Source of the DNA: Candidatus Woesearchaeota archaeon
GTDB lineage: Archaea; Nanobdellota; Nanobdellia; Woesearchaeales; JACJVV01
DNA: 64,000 nucleotides
Direction: 5' to 3'
Assembly (NCBI GenBank): GCA_020637495.1
Contig: JACJVV010000001.1
Location: 248,001-312,000 of the forward strand
Shown here: one piece after another, positions 8,609-16,534 of the stretch
Position numbering within the stretch: position 1 is the first letter of the stretch
How the letters are laid out: each line of letters opens with the position of its first letter
Position numbers and translations under genes: made by a program
Notes under the pieces: model-generated
Seen by the model: only the letters and a program-made list of their open reading frames with translations
Told to the model about the DNA's origin: nothing
Database searches by the model: none

Positions 8609-10269
8609 TTAAGCTCATCTCCTGGAACAGGATTTGTTTCTTTATCATTGCCAGCATCTTTTTCTTTATTCTCCTCTTCACTCTCAAAATTTAATATCGT
8701 GACTTTACGTGTCTTAAGATTGACTACAGGGACCCGTGATGGCTCAGGATGATGCCCTACCTTGACTTGGAATGAAGTTGTTGATTGCCAACAGCTTCCA
8801 CAGATCATCGTCACATTTCTGTAATTGCTCACTGCTGTCTTATGTATATGGCCTGTTATAAAAAAATCAGGTATATCTTCAATCACTAGTGCATCACAAT
8901 TCTCTTCAGGTATAAACAAAGTGGAAGTGTATGCTGGCGCTAAATGTCTTCTTTTGAGTAAAAATTTCATTATCAAATCAGCCCTATCATAACCACCGCT
9001 CAATCTTAAAGAGTCTACATTAGCTACATAATAATCAAAACTATATCCGTGGTACATGAGTATGTCAAAGCCTGAAAAACTTTCATCTGAACAGATATTG
9101 ATAACTGCTGGATTAGATACCATTGTCACATTCTCAATATCATATAGTGATTTTGCATATTTCTTGCTAAGGACGGGTTGAGGCTCAGACAGACGGACAG
9201 CATCATGATTACCAGGGCAGATTATCACAGGAATATGCTTAGGTATCTGTGATATTAATTCAGCAGCCTCTTCATATTGCTCATATATATCCAGAAGTTC
9301 AAGTTCATCTTCCTGATTTGGATAAATTCCTACACCATCGACTATATCGCCGGCTATGAAAACATGGGTAACTTTCTTTGCTATCTCTCTCTGCCTTTCA
9401 GTTCCTGTCTCTTGTTTTAACCATGAAAGGAATTTCTTCAAATCGTCTTTCAAAAAATATTTTGAACCTGCATGTATATCTGAAAGAAATACAATGTAAT
9501 CATCCTTGTCATATTTTTTGAATTCCTTATCCAATGGGATATCTGGTTGTATAATATTGTTTGAGAATAAGATATTGTCGCCGTTCGTCCCTAAGACACC
9601 TACAATCTCATCTTCAACCAGATCATTTGCAATCTCAAAGAGATCTTTATTATTCTTATTTATGAGTACCTTTATCTCGCCAGTTAGATCTTCAATTGTA
9701 ACAATCAGATTTCCATTCTTGGTTATATCTTTCCCACGCACAAGCCCGATTATTGCAACCGTCTCCCTATCTTTCTTTGCCTTTAACCTTGCTATTGAGA
9801 GTATATTCTCAAGCTCTTTTCTCTTACGGAGAAGCGATTCTAGCTGTTTATACCTTGAAGAGAAATAAGACACAAAATGCTCAACACTTCTTTTCTGGGG
9901 GATAAGATCAAATGATTTTTTAACTATAAAACCTGACCTGTTTTTATTTTTGTCTGAAACACTTTGTGCATACTGCAAATTATCTTTTTCTTCCGAAAAG
10001 GAATCTTCTTTTTCTAGGATATTTCTTTTACTTATTTGAGATTTACCATTATTAATCCCTATTTCTCCACCATCTATTAAAGCCTCTTTTTTCTTATTTT
10101 TTTCAATCAGTTTTTGAATATACTCAATACCAGGATCAGACTCGAGAGAACTATACACATCATCAACCAACTGATTATCCTCAAAATCAGAAATCAAGTC
10201 TGGGGAAATTAAACTGTTACTTCTCAGGAAATATTTTATTATCTCTTTTTTCTTCTCGAATGTGTCCAT
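8605..10269 (-). CDS. polB: DNA polymerase D small subunit DP1 (3'-5' exonuclease)
   Basis: The proofreading subunit of PolD, with an Mre11-like calcineurin phosphoesterase domain. The phosphoesterase motifs are all present: SDIHAGS (about residue 262), AGDIVDGVG, CPGNHDAVR (about 354), YHGYSFD and TGHIHK (about 473), so the exonuclease should be active. An OB fold lies before it (about 165-240), and the first 130 residues are a charged, poorly conserved region with a small helical domain. At 554 residues it is within the family range. It overlaps the DP2 gene by 4 nt. Confidence 0.96.
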   Translation of the reverse strand: MDTFEKKKEIIKYFLRSNSLISPDLISDFEDNQLVDDVYSSLESDPGIEYIQKLIEKNKKKEALIDGGEIGINNGKSQISKRNILEKEDSFSEEKDNLQYAQSVSDKNKNRSGFIVKKSFDLIPQKRSVEHFVSYFSSRYKQLESLLRKRKELENILSIARLKAKKDRETVAIIGLVRGKDITKNGNLIVTIEDLTGEIKVLINKNNKDLFEIANDLVEDEIVGVLGTNGDNILFSNNIIQPDIPLDKEFKKYDKDDYIVFLSDIHAGSKYFLKDDLKKFLSWLKQETGTERQREIAKKVTHVFIAGDIVDGVGIYPNQEDELELLDIYEQYEEAAELISQIPKHIPVIICPGNHDAVRLSEPQPVLSKKYAKSLYDIENVTMVSNPAVINICSDESFSGFDILMYHGYSFDYYVANVDSLRLSGGYDRADLIMKFLLKRRHLAPAYTSTLFIPEENCDALVIEDIPDFFITGHIHKTAVSNYRNVTMICGSCWQSTTSFQVKVGHHPEPSRVPVVNLKTRKVTILNFESEEENKEKDAGNDKETNPVPGDELK

Positions 10270-10297
10270 GCAGCAATCCCCATAACATATACATATC

Positions 10298-10305
10298 TTA
10301 TAAAA
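10298..10305 (-). promoter_or_regulatory. TATA box of PolD (DP1-DP2) operon
   Basis: On the minus strand this reads TTTTATAA, about 28 nt upstream of the DP1 ATG at 10269. It fits a leaderless transcript for the DP1-DP2 pair. Confidence 0.55.
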
Positions 10306-10358
10306 ATCAGGTCTGTAAATCCTTCCCCTTTTAACAACTGATAATTAACAACAGATAA

Positions 10359-11573
10359 TTATACATTCAATGAATCTTTAAGTATCTGTTTTATCTTAAC
10401 TTTTGATTCATCTGGTATAGATAAGTTAACCTCTCTTGTCCTCCCATACCTTCCTTTTGAGATTATCTTCCCTGTAATTAACCCGAGCATATCAAATTCA
10501 GCAATAATATCAGAAACACGACGTTGTGTTAATGGTCTAATTGATGTCTCAATACATATTCCTTTGTAGTATTCATATATTTCTCCTGTAAATATTACTT
10601 TCTGTCTTTTATCTGCAATTTTTAAAATGCTATAAAGAACAATCTGATGCTGCTTAGGTTGAGTAGATACCAAATCTATTATCCTATCCTTCTCTATCTT
10701 CGATTCTGCAAGATCAAGATGTGAGATCATTACTTTCTTACTACCTTCTCTTTCAGCAATCTCGCCTGATACCCGTAAAAGCTCAAGCGCTCTCCTTGCG
10801 TCACCATGATCGCGAGCAGCATAAGCTGCACATTTCTCTATCAAGCCTTGTTCAATAACACCATCTACAAATGCAATATCGCTTCTTTTTTTCAATATTG
10901 ATTTGAGCTGAAGAGCATTATATGGTGAAAAAATAAGCTCTTCCTCACTCAAAGAACTCTTGACTCTAGGATCAAGATTATCTGAAAATAGTAGGTCATT
11001 TGATATACCTATTATAGAGATCTGAGCTTTTTTAAGTTCAGTATTCAATCTTGTCAGATTATATAATATCTCGTCCCCTGCCTTTTTTACTAATTGATCT
11101 ATCTCATCGAGGACTAGTATTATAATCTGCTGCTCTTGATCTATTATGTTTATGAATATCTTATATATTTCATCTGTGGGGAGCCCTGTCGGAGGAACTT
11201 CTTTTCCCAATTCCCTTATCAGTTGTGCAATTATCCTATACTCTGTATCTGCAATCTTTTTTAATTTACAATTTATATAAAGAATTTTTAATGGTATATT
11301 ATGTGCTTGTGATGTTTCATTAAGCTGGTTCATAGTATATTGTATAGTGAGTGTTTTTCCTGTACCAGTTTTCCCATATATAAATATATTAGATGGTTTT
11401 TCATTTCTTAAAGCTGATGCTGAAATTTCAGCAATCGTATTAATTTCCTTATCGCGATGTTCTATTGTATCAGGCATATAGTTTGATTGAAGAAATTGCT
11501 TTTGATGAAAAACTGGCTTGTTTTTCATGTATTTTTCAAATACATGAGATAATTGTTTGCTGTTTTTTTCCAT
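10359..11573 (-). CDS. cdc6: Origin-binding initiator Orc1/Cdc6
   Basis: The archaeal Orc1/Cdc6 protein binds origin recognition boxes and loads MCM. Walker A YGKTGTGKTLT is near residue 65, Walker B LVLDEIDQL near 153, sensor-1 IGISND near 190, sensor-2 and lid HGDARRALELLR near 260, then a C-terminal winged helix (about 300-400, LTQRRVSDIIAEFDMLGLI) that reads the DNA. At 404 residues it is typical. The ATG is at 11573, and a box-like dyad begins only 2 nt upstream, which suggests that Orc1 represses its own gene and acts at the adjoining origin. Confidence 0.97.
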   Translation of the reverse strand: MEKNSKQLSHVFEKYMKNKPVFHQKQFLQSNYMPDTIEHRDKEINTIAEISASALRNEKPSNIFIYGKTGTGKTLTIQYTMNQLNETSQAHNIPLKILYINCKLKKIADTEYRIIAQLIRELGKEVPPTGLPTDEIYKIFINIIDQEQQIIILVLDEIDQLVKKAGDEILYNLTRLNTELKKAQISIIGISNDLLFSDNLDPRVKSSLSEEELIFSPYNALQLKSILKKRSDIAFVDGVIEQGLIEKCAAYAARDHGDARRALELLRVSGEIAEREGSKKVMISHLDLAESKIEKDRIIDLVSTQPKQHQIVLYSILKIADKRQKVIFTGEIYEYYKGICIETSIRPLTQRRVSDIIAEFDMLGLITGKIISKGRYGRTREVNLSIPDESKVKIKQILKDSLNV

Positions 11574-11574
11574 C

Positions 11575-11586
11575 TTCCATTGGAAA
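11575..11586. promoter_or_regulatory. Origin recognition box-like dyad 1 (orc1-proximal)
   Basis: TTCCATTGGAAA, a match to the archaeal mini-ORB core. It starts 2 nt before the orc1/cdc6 start codon, so binding there could both mark the origin edge and block orc1 expression. No G-string is evident beside it. Confidence 0.65.
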
Positions 11587-11633
11587 TCAAGCTCTTTAAA
11601 TAATTTATTGTTGTTCTTTATCTGAATCTTTTA

Positions 11634-11660
11634 CCCCACCCTTTTATTTCCTATGGAAAT
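11634..11660 (-). promoter_or_regulatory. Origin recognition box-like dyad 2 with G-string
   Basis: The dyad ATTTCC-TAT-GGAAAT (11646-11660) is followed, when read on the minus strand, by AAAAGGGTGGGG (the complement of CCCCACCC at 11634-11641). A dyad followed by a G-rich string is the full ORB architecture. It is oriented opposite to the box at 11931. Confidence 0.65.
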
Positions 11661-11930
11661 AAAAAAAAAGATGTAACATGGTTTTTTTGATCAATCTATA
11701 ATCACCATTAGAAAAGAGAAAATATAGATTAGGATTCATTCTTTTTTTATTTTTTTATTTTTTAACTTGATTTTTTATTTATTTATTATTTTTAATATAT
11801 AAAATAATATAATATAATATATATAATATATAATAAATAATACAATATATATAATAAAAAGCTTAAAAAAATAATTTTTTTCTTTTTCTTAATTTTCTTT
11901 TTTTTAATGCTCTCCAAAAAAATATTAATG

Positions 11931-11950
11931 TTCCATGGGAAATGGAGGGG
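11931..11950 (+). promoter_or_regulatory. Origin recognition box-like dyad 3 with G-string
   Basis: TTCCATGGGAAA (11931-11942) is followed by GGAGGGG (11944-11950). This is the dyad-plus-G-string arrangement of an ORB, on the far side of the A/T-rich tract from dyad 2 and in the opposite orientation. Confidence 0.68.
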
Positions 11951-12030
11951 ACACTAACATTGTTATTGAAACAACAATTACTTTTTCTAATAATATATTA
12001 TATTCAACTTTTTATTTTTATTTCAATAGT

Positions 12031-12039
12031 TTTATATAT
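12031..12039 (+). promoter_or_regulatory. TATA box of aIF2-beta gene
   Basis: TTTATATAT ends about 21 nt before the ATG at 12061. This supports the ATG at 12061 as start, and makes the in-frame ATG at 11935, inside an origin box, unlikely. Confidence 0.6.
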
Positions 12040-12060
12040 GGATGTCTAATCAACTTTATT

Positions 12061-12462
12061 ATGGATTATACTCAATTATTGAAACGGGCACGAGAAGGAC
12101 TTCCTGAAATAGTTTCTGTAAGGGAAAGGTTTGAAGTGCCAAAAGTGAAAGGACACTTACAAGGAAATAGAACTGTTATTAGTAATTTTTCTATGATCTG
12201 TAGCACTTTAAGACGACAACCACAACATATTTTAAAATATCTCCTTAAAGAGCTAGCAACTTCAGGTGAGATAAAAAATAATTTACTAGTCTTTAATAGG
12301 AAACTATCATCATTAGCAATAAATCAAAAAGTTCGTCAATATACTAATATGTATGTGCTTTGCACAGAATGTGGGAAACCAGATACAAAAATCCTAATTG
12401 AAGGCAATATAAGTTATCTTAAATGTCAAGCCTGTGGCGCAAAACATCATATCAAAAATTAA
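12061..12462 (+). CDS. Translation initiation factor aIF2 beta subunit
   Basis: The beta subunit of heterotrimeric aIF2, which delivers initiator tRNA to the small ribosomal subunit. The start MDYTQLLKRAREGLPE is characteristic; it is followed by the alpha/beta domain (KGHLQGNRTVISNFSMI, RQPQHILKYLLKELAT) and a zinc ribbon with four cysteines (CTECGKPDT and CQACGAKH). At 133 residues it matches archaeal homologues. The frame stays open upstream to 11935, but those residues are low-complexity and overlap origin elements, so I use 12061. Confidence 0.95.
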   Translation: MDYTQLLKRAREGLPEIVSVRERFEVPKVKGHLQGNRTVISNFSMICSTLRRQPQHILKYLLKELATSGEIKNNLLVFNRKLSSLAINQKVRQYTNMYVLCTECGKPDTKILIEGNISYLKCQACGAKHHIKN

Positions 12463-12575
12463 TTTTTTTTCTAAAATATCTTCTAATTTTATATAATAAA
12501 AAAAAGATTATCCTATAGAAAAGTTTATAAAAGTCGTCCCTTAGTATTGAAATACTTTCAAAAGGAGGTACAAAA

Positions 12576-12809
12576 ATGGTTGAAGAAACCCTATTAAGAC
12601 TTACATTAGCAATTATTATCGGTACTCTTGCTGCTATCGTATACAGTTTGAGAATACTTGTTCTTGTTGAGAGAAGAATAGCAAGAATGGATCTTAACAT
12701 CGAAAGAATGACACAAAGAATTGCTGCTGAAGAACTAAAGATTGAAGCTGAAGAGAAGAAGATTGAAAAGCAATTGACTAGTGGTTCTGCTAAAAAAAGA
12801 CGTAGATAA
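12576..12809 (+). CDS. Small single-pass membrane protein with charged coiled-coil tail
   Basis: A 77-residue protein I do not recognise by name. Residues about 5-32 form a hydrophobic helix (LTLAIIIGTLAAIVYSLRILVLV), followed by an amphipathic coiled coil rich in Glu, Lys and Arg (about 35-68) and a basic end KKRRR. A strong ribosome binding site AAGGAGG sits 8 nt before the ATG, and a TATA box (TTTATAAA near 12523) lies upstream, so it is very probably a real, well-translated gene. A short hairpin, AGTATT-GA-AATACT, lies in its 5' leader. It is convergent with the TFE gene. A cytoplasmic membrane scaffold or anchor is a guess. Confidence 0.75.
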   Translation: MVEETLLRLTLAIIIGTLAAIVYSLRILVLVERRIARMDLNIERMTQRIAAEELKIEAEEKKIEKQLTSGSAKKRRR

Positions 12810-13328
12810 TCATTCTTTATTTTTCATTTCTTTTTCTATATCAGTTATCTCTTTTTTTATATCATTAATCTTTTTAGAATTGTCTTCTTGATTTAGCAAT
12901 TCTCCACATTCTGGACATCTATATTCAAAATTTGTAGCTTGTTCAAAATCTATCCTTAAACATTGGTTTATACATGAAAAAAATTGACCTGCTTCCTCAC
13001 GTGAAAGCCTATCTTTAAGTGTCTCAAGTTTTTTCTTTTTGAGATCTCCAGAGAGGTATTTTATACGTTCAAGATTCAATGACCAATAATATATATACCA
13101 TCCTTTCTTCTTGTCTTTTTTCCTGATGAAATCTACGAGATTTTGGTTATATAATCTATAAAGTTGATTCCTTATTACATCAACTGGAATCTTTATTTTA
13201 GAGGATATCTGAAATTCTGAACTATTTTTTGAAGTTTTTAGATAATCTACTAAGGGTATTATATCTTCACCTACAGCTTCAGCTATAACATCCTCTACTA
13301 TTTTTTTGGTTAACTTAACCTCTCCCAA
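12810..13328 (-). CDS. tfe: Transcription factor E (TFE alpha)
   Basis: The archaeal homologue of TFIIE-alpha, which stabilises the open transcription complex with TBP and TFB. Residues about 8-85 form the extended winged helix (IPLVDYLKTS, then IPVDVIRNQLYRLYNQNLVDFIRKKDKKKGWY). A zinc ribbon follows (SCINQC near residue 120 and CPECGELL near 138), then a short coiled tail. The 172-residue length matches the family. The gene abuts the stop of the small membrane protein gene on the opposite strand. Confidence 0.93.
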   Translation of the reverse strand: MGEVKLTKKIVEDVIAEAVGEDIIPLVDYLKTSKNSSEFQISSKIKIPVDVIRNQLYRLYNQNLVDFIRKKDKKKGWYIYYWSLNLERIKYLSGDLKKKKLETLKDRLSREEAGQFFSCINQCLRIDFEQATNFEYRCPECGELLNQEDNSKKINDIKKEITDIEKEMKNKE

Positions 13329-13558
13329 ATGCTATCACTCCTGATTTCATTTTTTTGACCTTATAAATTTTATGGTATTTTTTGGATCTATTTTAACTGG
13401 TTATAATCCTTTTATTTTAATTTCTGCCTTGAATAATTCTAATTTATATCTTTAAAGGACTTAAATACCTTAGATAAAGCATTACTCCTCATTTAACCTC
13501 TAAAATAATAAGTAACTTATTTTGTTACTACTATTTAATGAGTTATTAATTAAGGAGC

Positions 13559-14101
13559 TTATATATAAACTTTTCTATATTCTCCTTGGTTTATGAGGTC
13601 CAGGTATAAATCTTCACTCATAAATTTCTCCTTTACAATCTCATCTATCATATAGAAAACCTGTTTTGACCTAATCAAGAATTTATCTTCTATTTCTTCG
13701 ATAAACTCTTCTAATTCCTTCACATTTCTGAAGATCACTTCAGCCATATAGTCGAATCCATTATTTATCTTATATAATGCATTTATATTCTGATGATGAG
13801 CTGCCATCGAATAGAAACCTTCTTTTGTCTTTTTTGGACATTTTACACATATTGTAGCTCTTGCATTGAATCCAAGCTTCTCAAAGTTTATCAAGGAAAC
13901 ATGCCTACTTATTATACCGTCAGAATTTGTTTTTATCCTATCAAAAATTGTGGATATCGGAATATTTGTAGATTTACTTATCTTTGTCAATTGTGCTCTT
14001 GCATTCTTTCTTAACTCAACTAAAATCTGCATATTCTTATTTATGTTTTTCTTTTCCATTCTGAACGACCTCATTATATTTTTTCTTATCGCACTATTCA
14101 C
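13559..14101 (-). CDS. Lrp/AsnC-family transcriptional regulator
   Basis: An N-terminal HTH (about residues 20-60: ILVELRKNARAQLTKISKSTNIPISTIFDRI) is followed by the Lrp-type ligand-binding/dimerisation region (GFNARATICVKCP, then FDYMAEVIFRNVKELEEFIEEIE). The effector is unknown. The start is uncertain: the ORF begins at 14101, but M10 or M15 would also leave a complete HTH. The upstream region (14102-14212) is extremely A/T-rich, with several ATAATTAT palindromes, and is shared with the divergent PhoU-like gene. Confidence 0.82.
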   Translation of the reverse strand: MNSAIRKNIMRSFRMEKKNINKNMQILVELRKNARAQLTKISKSTNIPISTIFDRIKTNSDGIISRHVSLINFEKLGFNARATICVKCPKKTKEGFYSMAAHHQNINALYKINNGFDYMAEVIFRNVKELEEFIEEIEDKFLIRSKQVFYMIDEIVKEKFMSEDLYLDLINQGEYRKVYI

Positions 14102-14183
14102 GATAGAAGATACATTGTCTAATATAATTATATAATTATTTTATAGGAAATATAATTATTATATATTTAATATAACCATAATC

Positions 14184-14195
14184 TTTATAATATAA
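14184..14195 (+). promoter_or_regulatory. TATA box of PhoU-like regulator gene
   Basis: TTTATAATATAA ends about 17 nt before the ATG at 14213. The interval upstream repeats TATAATTAT several times and could bind the neighbouring Lrp-type regulator. Confidence 0.45.
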
Positions 14196-14212
14196 TAAAA
14201 TAATTACATTGT

Positions 14213-15091
14213 ATGGTTAAACGAAAACTAGTGAAGCAAGGCAATGGGGCTTTGACACTAACATTACCCTTCAACTGGCTATCTCAGAATAATCTTGAAA
14301 AAGGCGATTATCTAAACTTGACAGAGGCAGGTAGTGACCTGATTCTTTCTGTGGAAGGAGAGAAATCAGGAAAGGAATATGAGATTCTTATTTCAAATGA
14401 TAGGCCATTTTTCAAACGATACTTAAGGAGCTGCTATGTTCTAGGATATGATAAAATTACACTAAGTTCTTCTCATCTGTTACCAATTGCGCTGATAAAA
14501 AAAGCGATAAGTTCTTTGATCGGTTATGAGATAATCGAACAATCTTCAAAGCGATGCATTGTGGCTGTTGTAGCGTTGCCTTCCGATGAGAATTTTGATA
14601 GCGTCTTGAAACGTATATTTTTCATGGTCGAATCTATGCTTAATGAGATAATTGGTTCTTTAAAAGATCCAAATTCAAACCTGAAAGATATCGCTGAGAT
14701 GGAAGAGTCCATCAACACTTTTGTCGATTTTTGTCTTAGGATATTGAATAAAAAAGGATATTCTAATTTCCATAAAACTCCATACTTATATCAGATACTA
14801 TCAAATCTTGAAGTATGTGGAGATGCATTGAGGGATTTCTGCCTTTATCACATGAAATCAGAAAAAGATGTCGAAAAAACAATTCATATCCTAAATGATA
14901 TCTATAAATATATGTCTTCTATCAGATCACTTTTCTATAAATATGAAATGTCTTCTATACAGAAAGTCAAAGAAATGAGAGTTGGAATAATAAAAAAATT
15001 AAGAAGTGATGGAAATGCCAGTCCTGACATATATCTGTTAGTGCAGATGTTACACCAGATGGAAGGCGCTTTGGATCCTCTCAACAACTAA
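14213..15091 (+). CDS. PhoU-like regulator with N-terminal AbrB domain
   Basis: A 292-residue protein. The first 45 residues form a swapped-hairpin AbrB/SpoVT-type DNA-binding domain (KRKLVKQGNGALTLTLPFNWL...GDYLNLTEAG). The remainder is helical, with PhoU-like repeats (about 130-285). This fusion is common in archaea, where it is annotated as a phosphate uptake regulator, but no Pst transporter genes are nearby, so its target is unknown. Confidence 0.8.
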   Translation: MVKRKLVKQGNGALTLTLPFNWLSQNNLEKGDYLNLTEAGSDLILSVEGEKSGKEYEILISNDRPFFKRYLRSCYVLGYDKITLSSSHLLPIALIKKAISSLIGYEIIEQSSKRCIVAVVALPSDENFDSVLKRIFFMVESMLNEIIGSLKDPNSNLKDIAEMEESINTFVDFCLRILNKKGYSNFHKTPYLYQILSNLEVCGDALRDFCLYHMKSEKDVEKTIHILNDIYKYMSSIRSLFYKYEMSSIQKVKEMRVGIIKKLRSDGNASPDIYLLVQMLHQMEGALDPLNN

Positions 15092-15128
15092 AGGATATTG
15101 TTCTTGCTTTTCCTATCATATGATATTC

Positions 15129-15338
15129 TTATATGATAATCTCTTCCATCAGGCTGTCAACTTTGGTCTCCATCCTTCCATTTGTTTTGTCAACAACAGC
15201 TTCATAATACTCTATAGGCCTTATATCACTGATTATTGTCTGGTGAAGGATTAGATTACTATCCTGCACACGTCTGATCCTTGTTTGGATCAATGGCATT
15301 TTTTTAAGATGTTCCACTTTTTTTTCTGATAAACTCAT
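15129..15338 (-). CDS. Hypothetical small protein, 69 aa
   Basis: I do not recognise this 69-residue protein. It is mixed alpha/beta in character (RIRRVQDSNLILHQTIISDIRPIEYYEAVVD) with an acidic C-terminus. A possible ribosome binding site GGTGAT precedes the ATG. It stands alone between the PhoU-like gene (convergent) and the NFACT gene, with about 150 nt on its 5' side that hold no other gene. Confidence 0.5.
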   Translation of the reverse strand: MSLSEKKVEHLKKMPLIQTRIRRVQDSNLILHQTIISDIRPIEYYEAVVDKTNGRMETKVDSLMEEIII

Positions 15339-15486
15339 TTATATCACCATCTAAAAATATTAATCCCAGAAATATATCTTTATCTATTCCATAATTGAAT
15401 TAATTCCGACACTCTCAAAAATTTTTCATCAGTCTAACTGTTTTTTTTGTTATCTATAAGAAGAAATTTTTTTATATTCAGAATAA

Positions 15487-16515
15487 TCAATCAATTTTTA
15501 ATATTAATCTTCCTTTCTTTTCATCTATCGATCTAATAATATTATTATCCTTAAGCTTTTTCTTTATATCAGTCCACGTCATTTCTTTCTTTGCTTTATT
15601 GATAGCATCGATAACAGTTTGGACCTTATTATAATTTTGATAGATCAGATCACCTTTCTTATTGCATTCATCTATTATCTGTTCCTGTTTTTCAATAGTT
15701 GCCTTCTGCATTTCCAGTATCTTCTCTGTTTTCGATTTGTTTTCAATATGTTCTTTTTCCTTGACTTCCTTCTCTTCAAGAATCGCTCTTTCCGTCAACT
15801 TTTTATCAAGCAATGAATTGATTTTCATATCTTTATCCAATAAATCCTTTAAGATTTTTGCTAATCTATATGGATCCACTTCTTTTGGCCTACTTTCTTT
15901 TGGGATTCCCATCTCAGAACATATTATTTCTGCATATATCCCTCCAAATCCAACTTCTTTTGCAAGAAAGGTCACAATGCTATCCATCATAGTCTTCCTG
16001 AGCTCTTCACTTAGATTAGGGTCATTAATTATATTTATCTTCCTTTCAGGAGGGATATAATCCTTTCCACTTTTGATTATCCTATCTTTCCATGTCTGGT
16101 GAGTCATAGGATAAATTATCTTCATATCCTTATTACATAAGATAATATTTCCATTACTGAATAACTCACAAATCAAGAAATATGACTGATCTTTCTTGGA
16201 GAATTCTATTCTAAGAACTCGTTCGAACCCAATCTGTTCAATATTTTGTAAAATTGCATTCCTGAGATATTTTCTTGTTATTGTACAGAACTGTTGAGGC
16301 TTTACTGGCATCTCCTCTTTAAATGATGTTATGTATATGAAATTAGGCAGTGATATCTTCAAGAATCTTTTTCCTTGGCCTTTTATATAGAGTTGTAATA
16401 TAAGTATATTATCTTTCTGGTATATATTTTCAACTTTTGAATTCTGAAGTATGCTAAATTCCTTAAGCAGATAATACAAATCTAAAGCTGACAGTTCTTT
16501 GGGTATTTTCTCCAT
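15487..16515 (-). CDS. NFACT-family (RqcH/Rqc2-like) protein lacking the NFACT-R domain
   Basis: The N-terminus (KELSALDLYYLLKEFSIL...VENIYQ) is the NFACT-N domain of the ribosome quality-control factors Rqc2/RqcH, which bind the 50S subunit with a stalled peptidyl-tRNA. The middle (about 165-235) fits the helix-hairpin-helix region, then a long coiled coil (about 245-305), and the protein ends at the small segment TWTDIKKKLKDN...KGRLILKID. Full-length archaeal proteins continue for about 250-300 residues into NFACT-R. There is no NFACT-R frame downstream here (next is 15338, an unrelated small ORF). It is intact but short. Confidence 0.82.
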   Translation of the reverse strand: MEKIPKELSALDLYYLLKEFSILQNSKVENIYQKDNILILQLYIKGQGKRFLKISLPNFIYITSFKEEMPVKPQQFCTITRKYLRNAILQNIEQIGFERVLRIEFSKKDQSYFLICELFSNGNIILCNKDMKIIYPMTHQTWKDRIIKSGKDYIPPERKINIINDPNLSEELRKTMMDSIVTFLAKEVGFGGIYAEIICSEMGIPKESRPKEVDPYRLAKILKDLLDKDMKINSLLDKKLTERAILEEKEVKEKEHIENKSKTEKILEMQKATIEKQEQIIDECNKKGDLIYQNYNKVQTVIDAINKAKKEMTWTDIKKKLKDNNIIRSIDEKKGRLILKID

Positions 16516-16534
16516 ATTGCAATGGTTATTTTTT

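Larger units (their letters stand above)
11574..12060. other. oriC: Candidate chromosomal replication origin (oriC)
   Basis: This 487-nt gene-free interval lies between the divergent orc1/cdc6 and aIF2-beta genes. It contains a long, almost pure A/T tract (about 11740-11925, runs of AATATA and TAATATA) suited to be a duplex unwinding element. Three dyads of the TTCCA-N-GGAA type resemble archaeal origin recognition boxes. The two with G-rich strings (11634-11660 and 11931-11950) point toward each other's outer side in inverted orientation and flank the A/T tract, as known for Sulfolobus and Pyrococcus origins. The PolD genes lie immediately downstream of orc1. The end of the interval also carries the aIF2-beta promoter. 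Confidence 0.82.

Noticed and set aside
11935..12060. N-terminal extension of aIF2-beta from the in-frame ATG at 11935
   Set aside because: The residues are low-complexity, lie over an origin box and the TATA box at 12031, and aIF2-beta of other archaea starts like MDYTQLL at 12061.
13329..13558. tRNA or small RNA in the gap before the TFE gene
   Set aside because: No tRNA-like T-loop or acceptor pairing is visible; only A/T-rich sequence and a weak 6-bp repeat AGTAAC/GTTACT.
15339..15486. Missing NFACT-R domain by frameshift
   Set aside because: None of the frames in this gap or the following 350 nt encodes a recognisable NFACT-R segment, so the short protein seems genuine.
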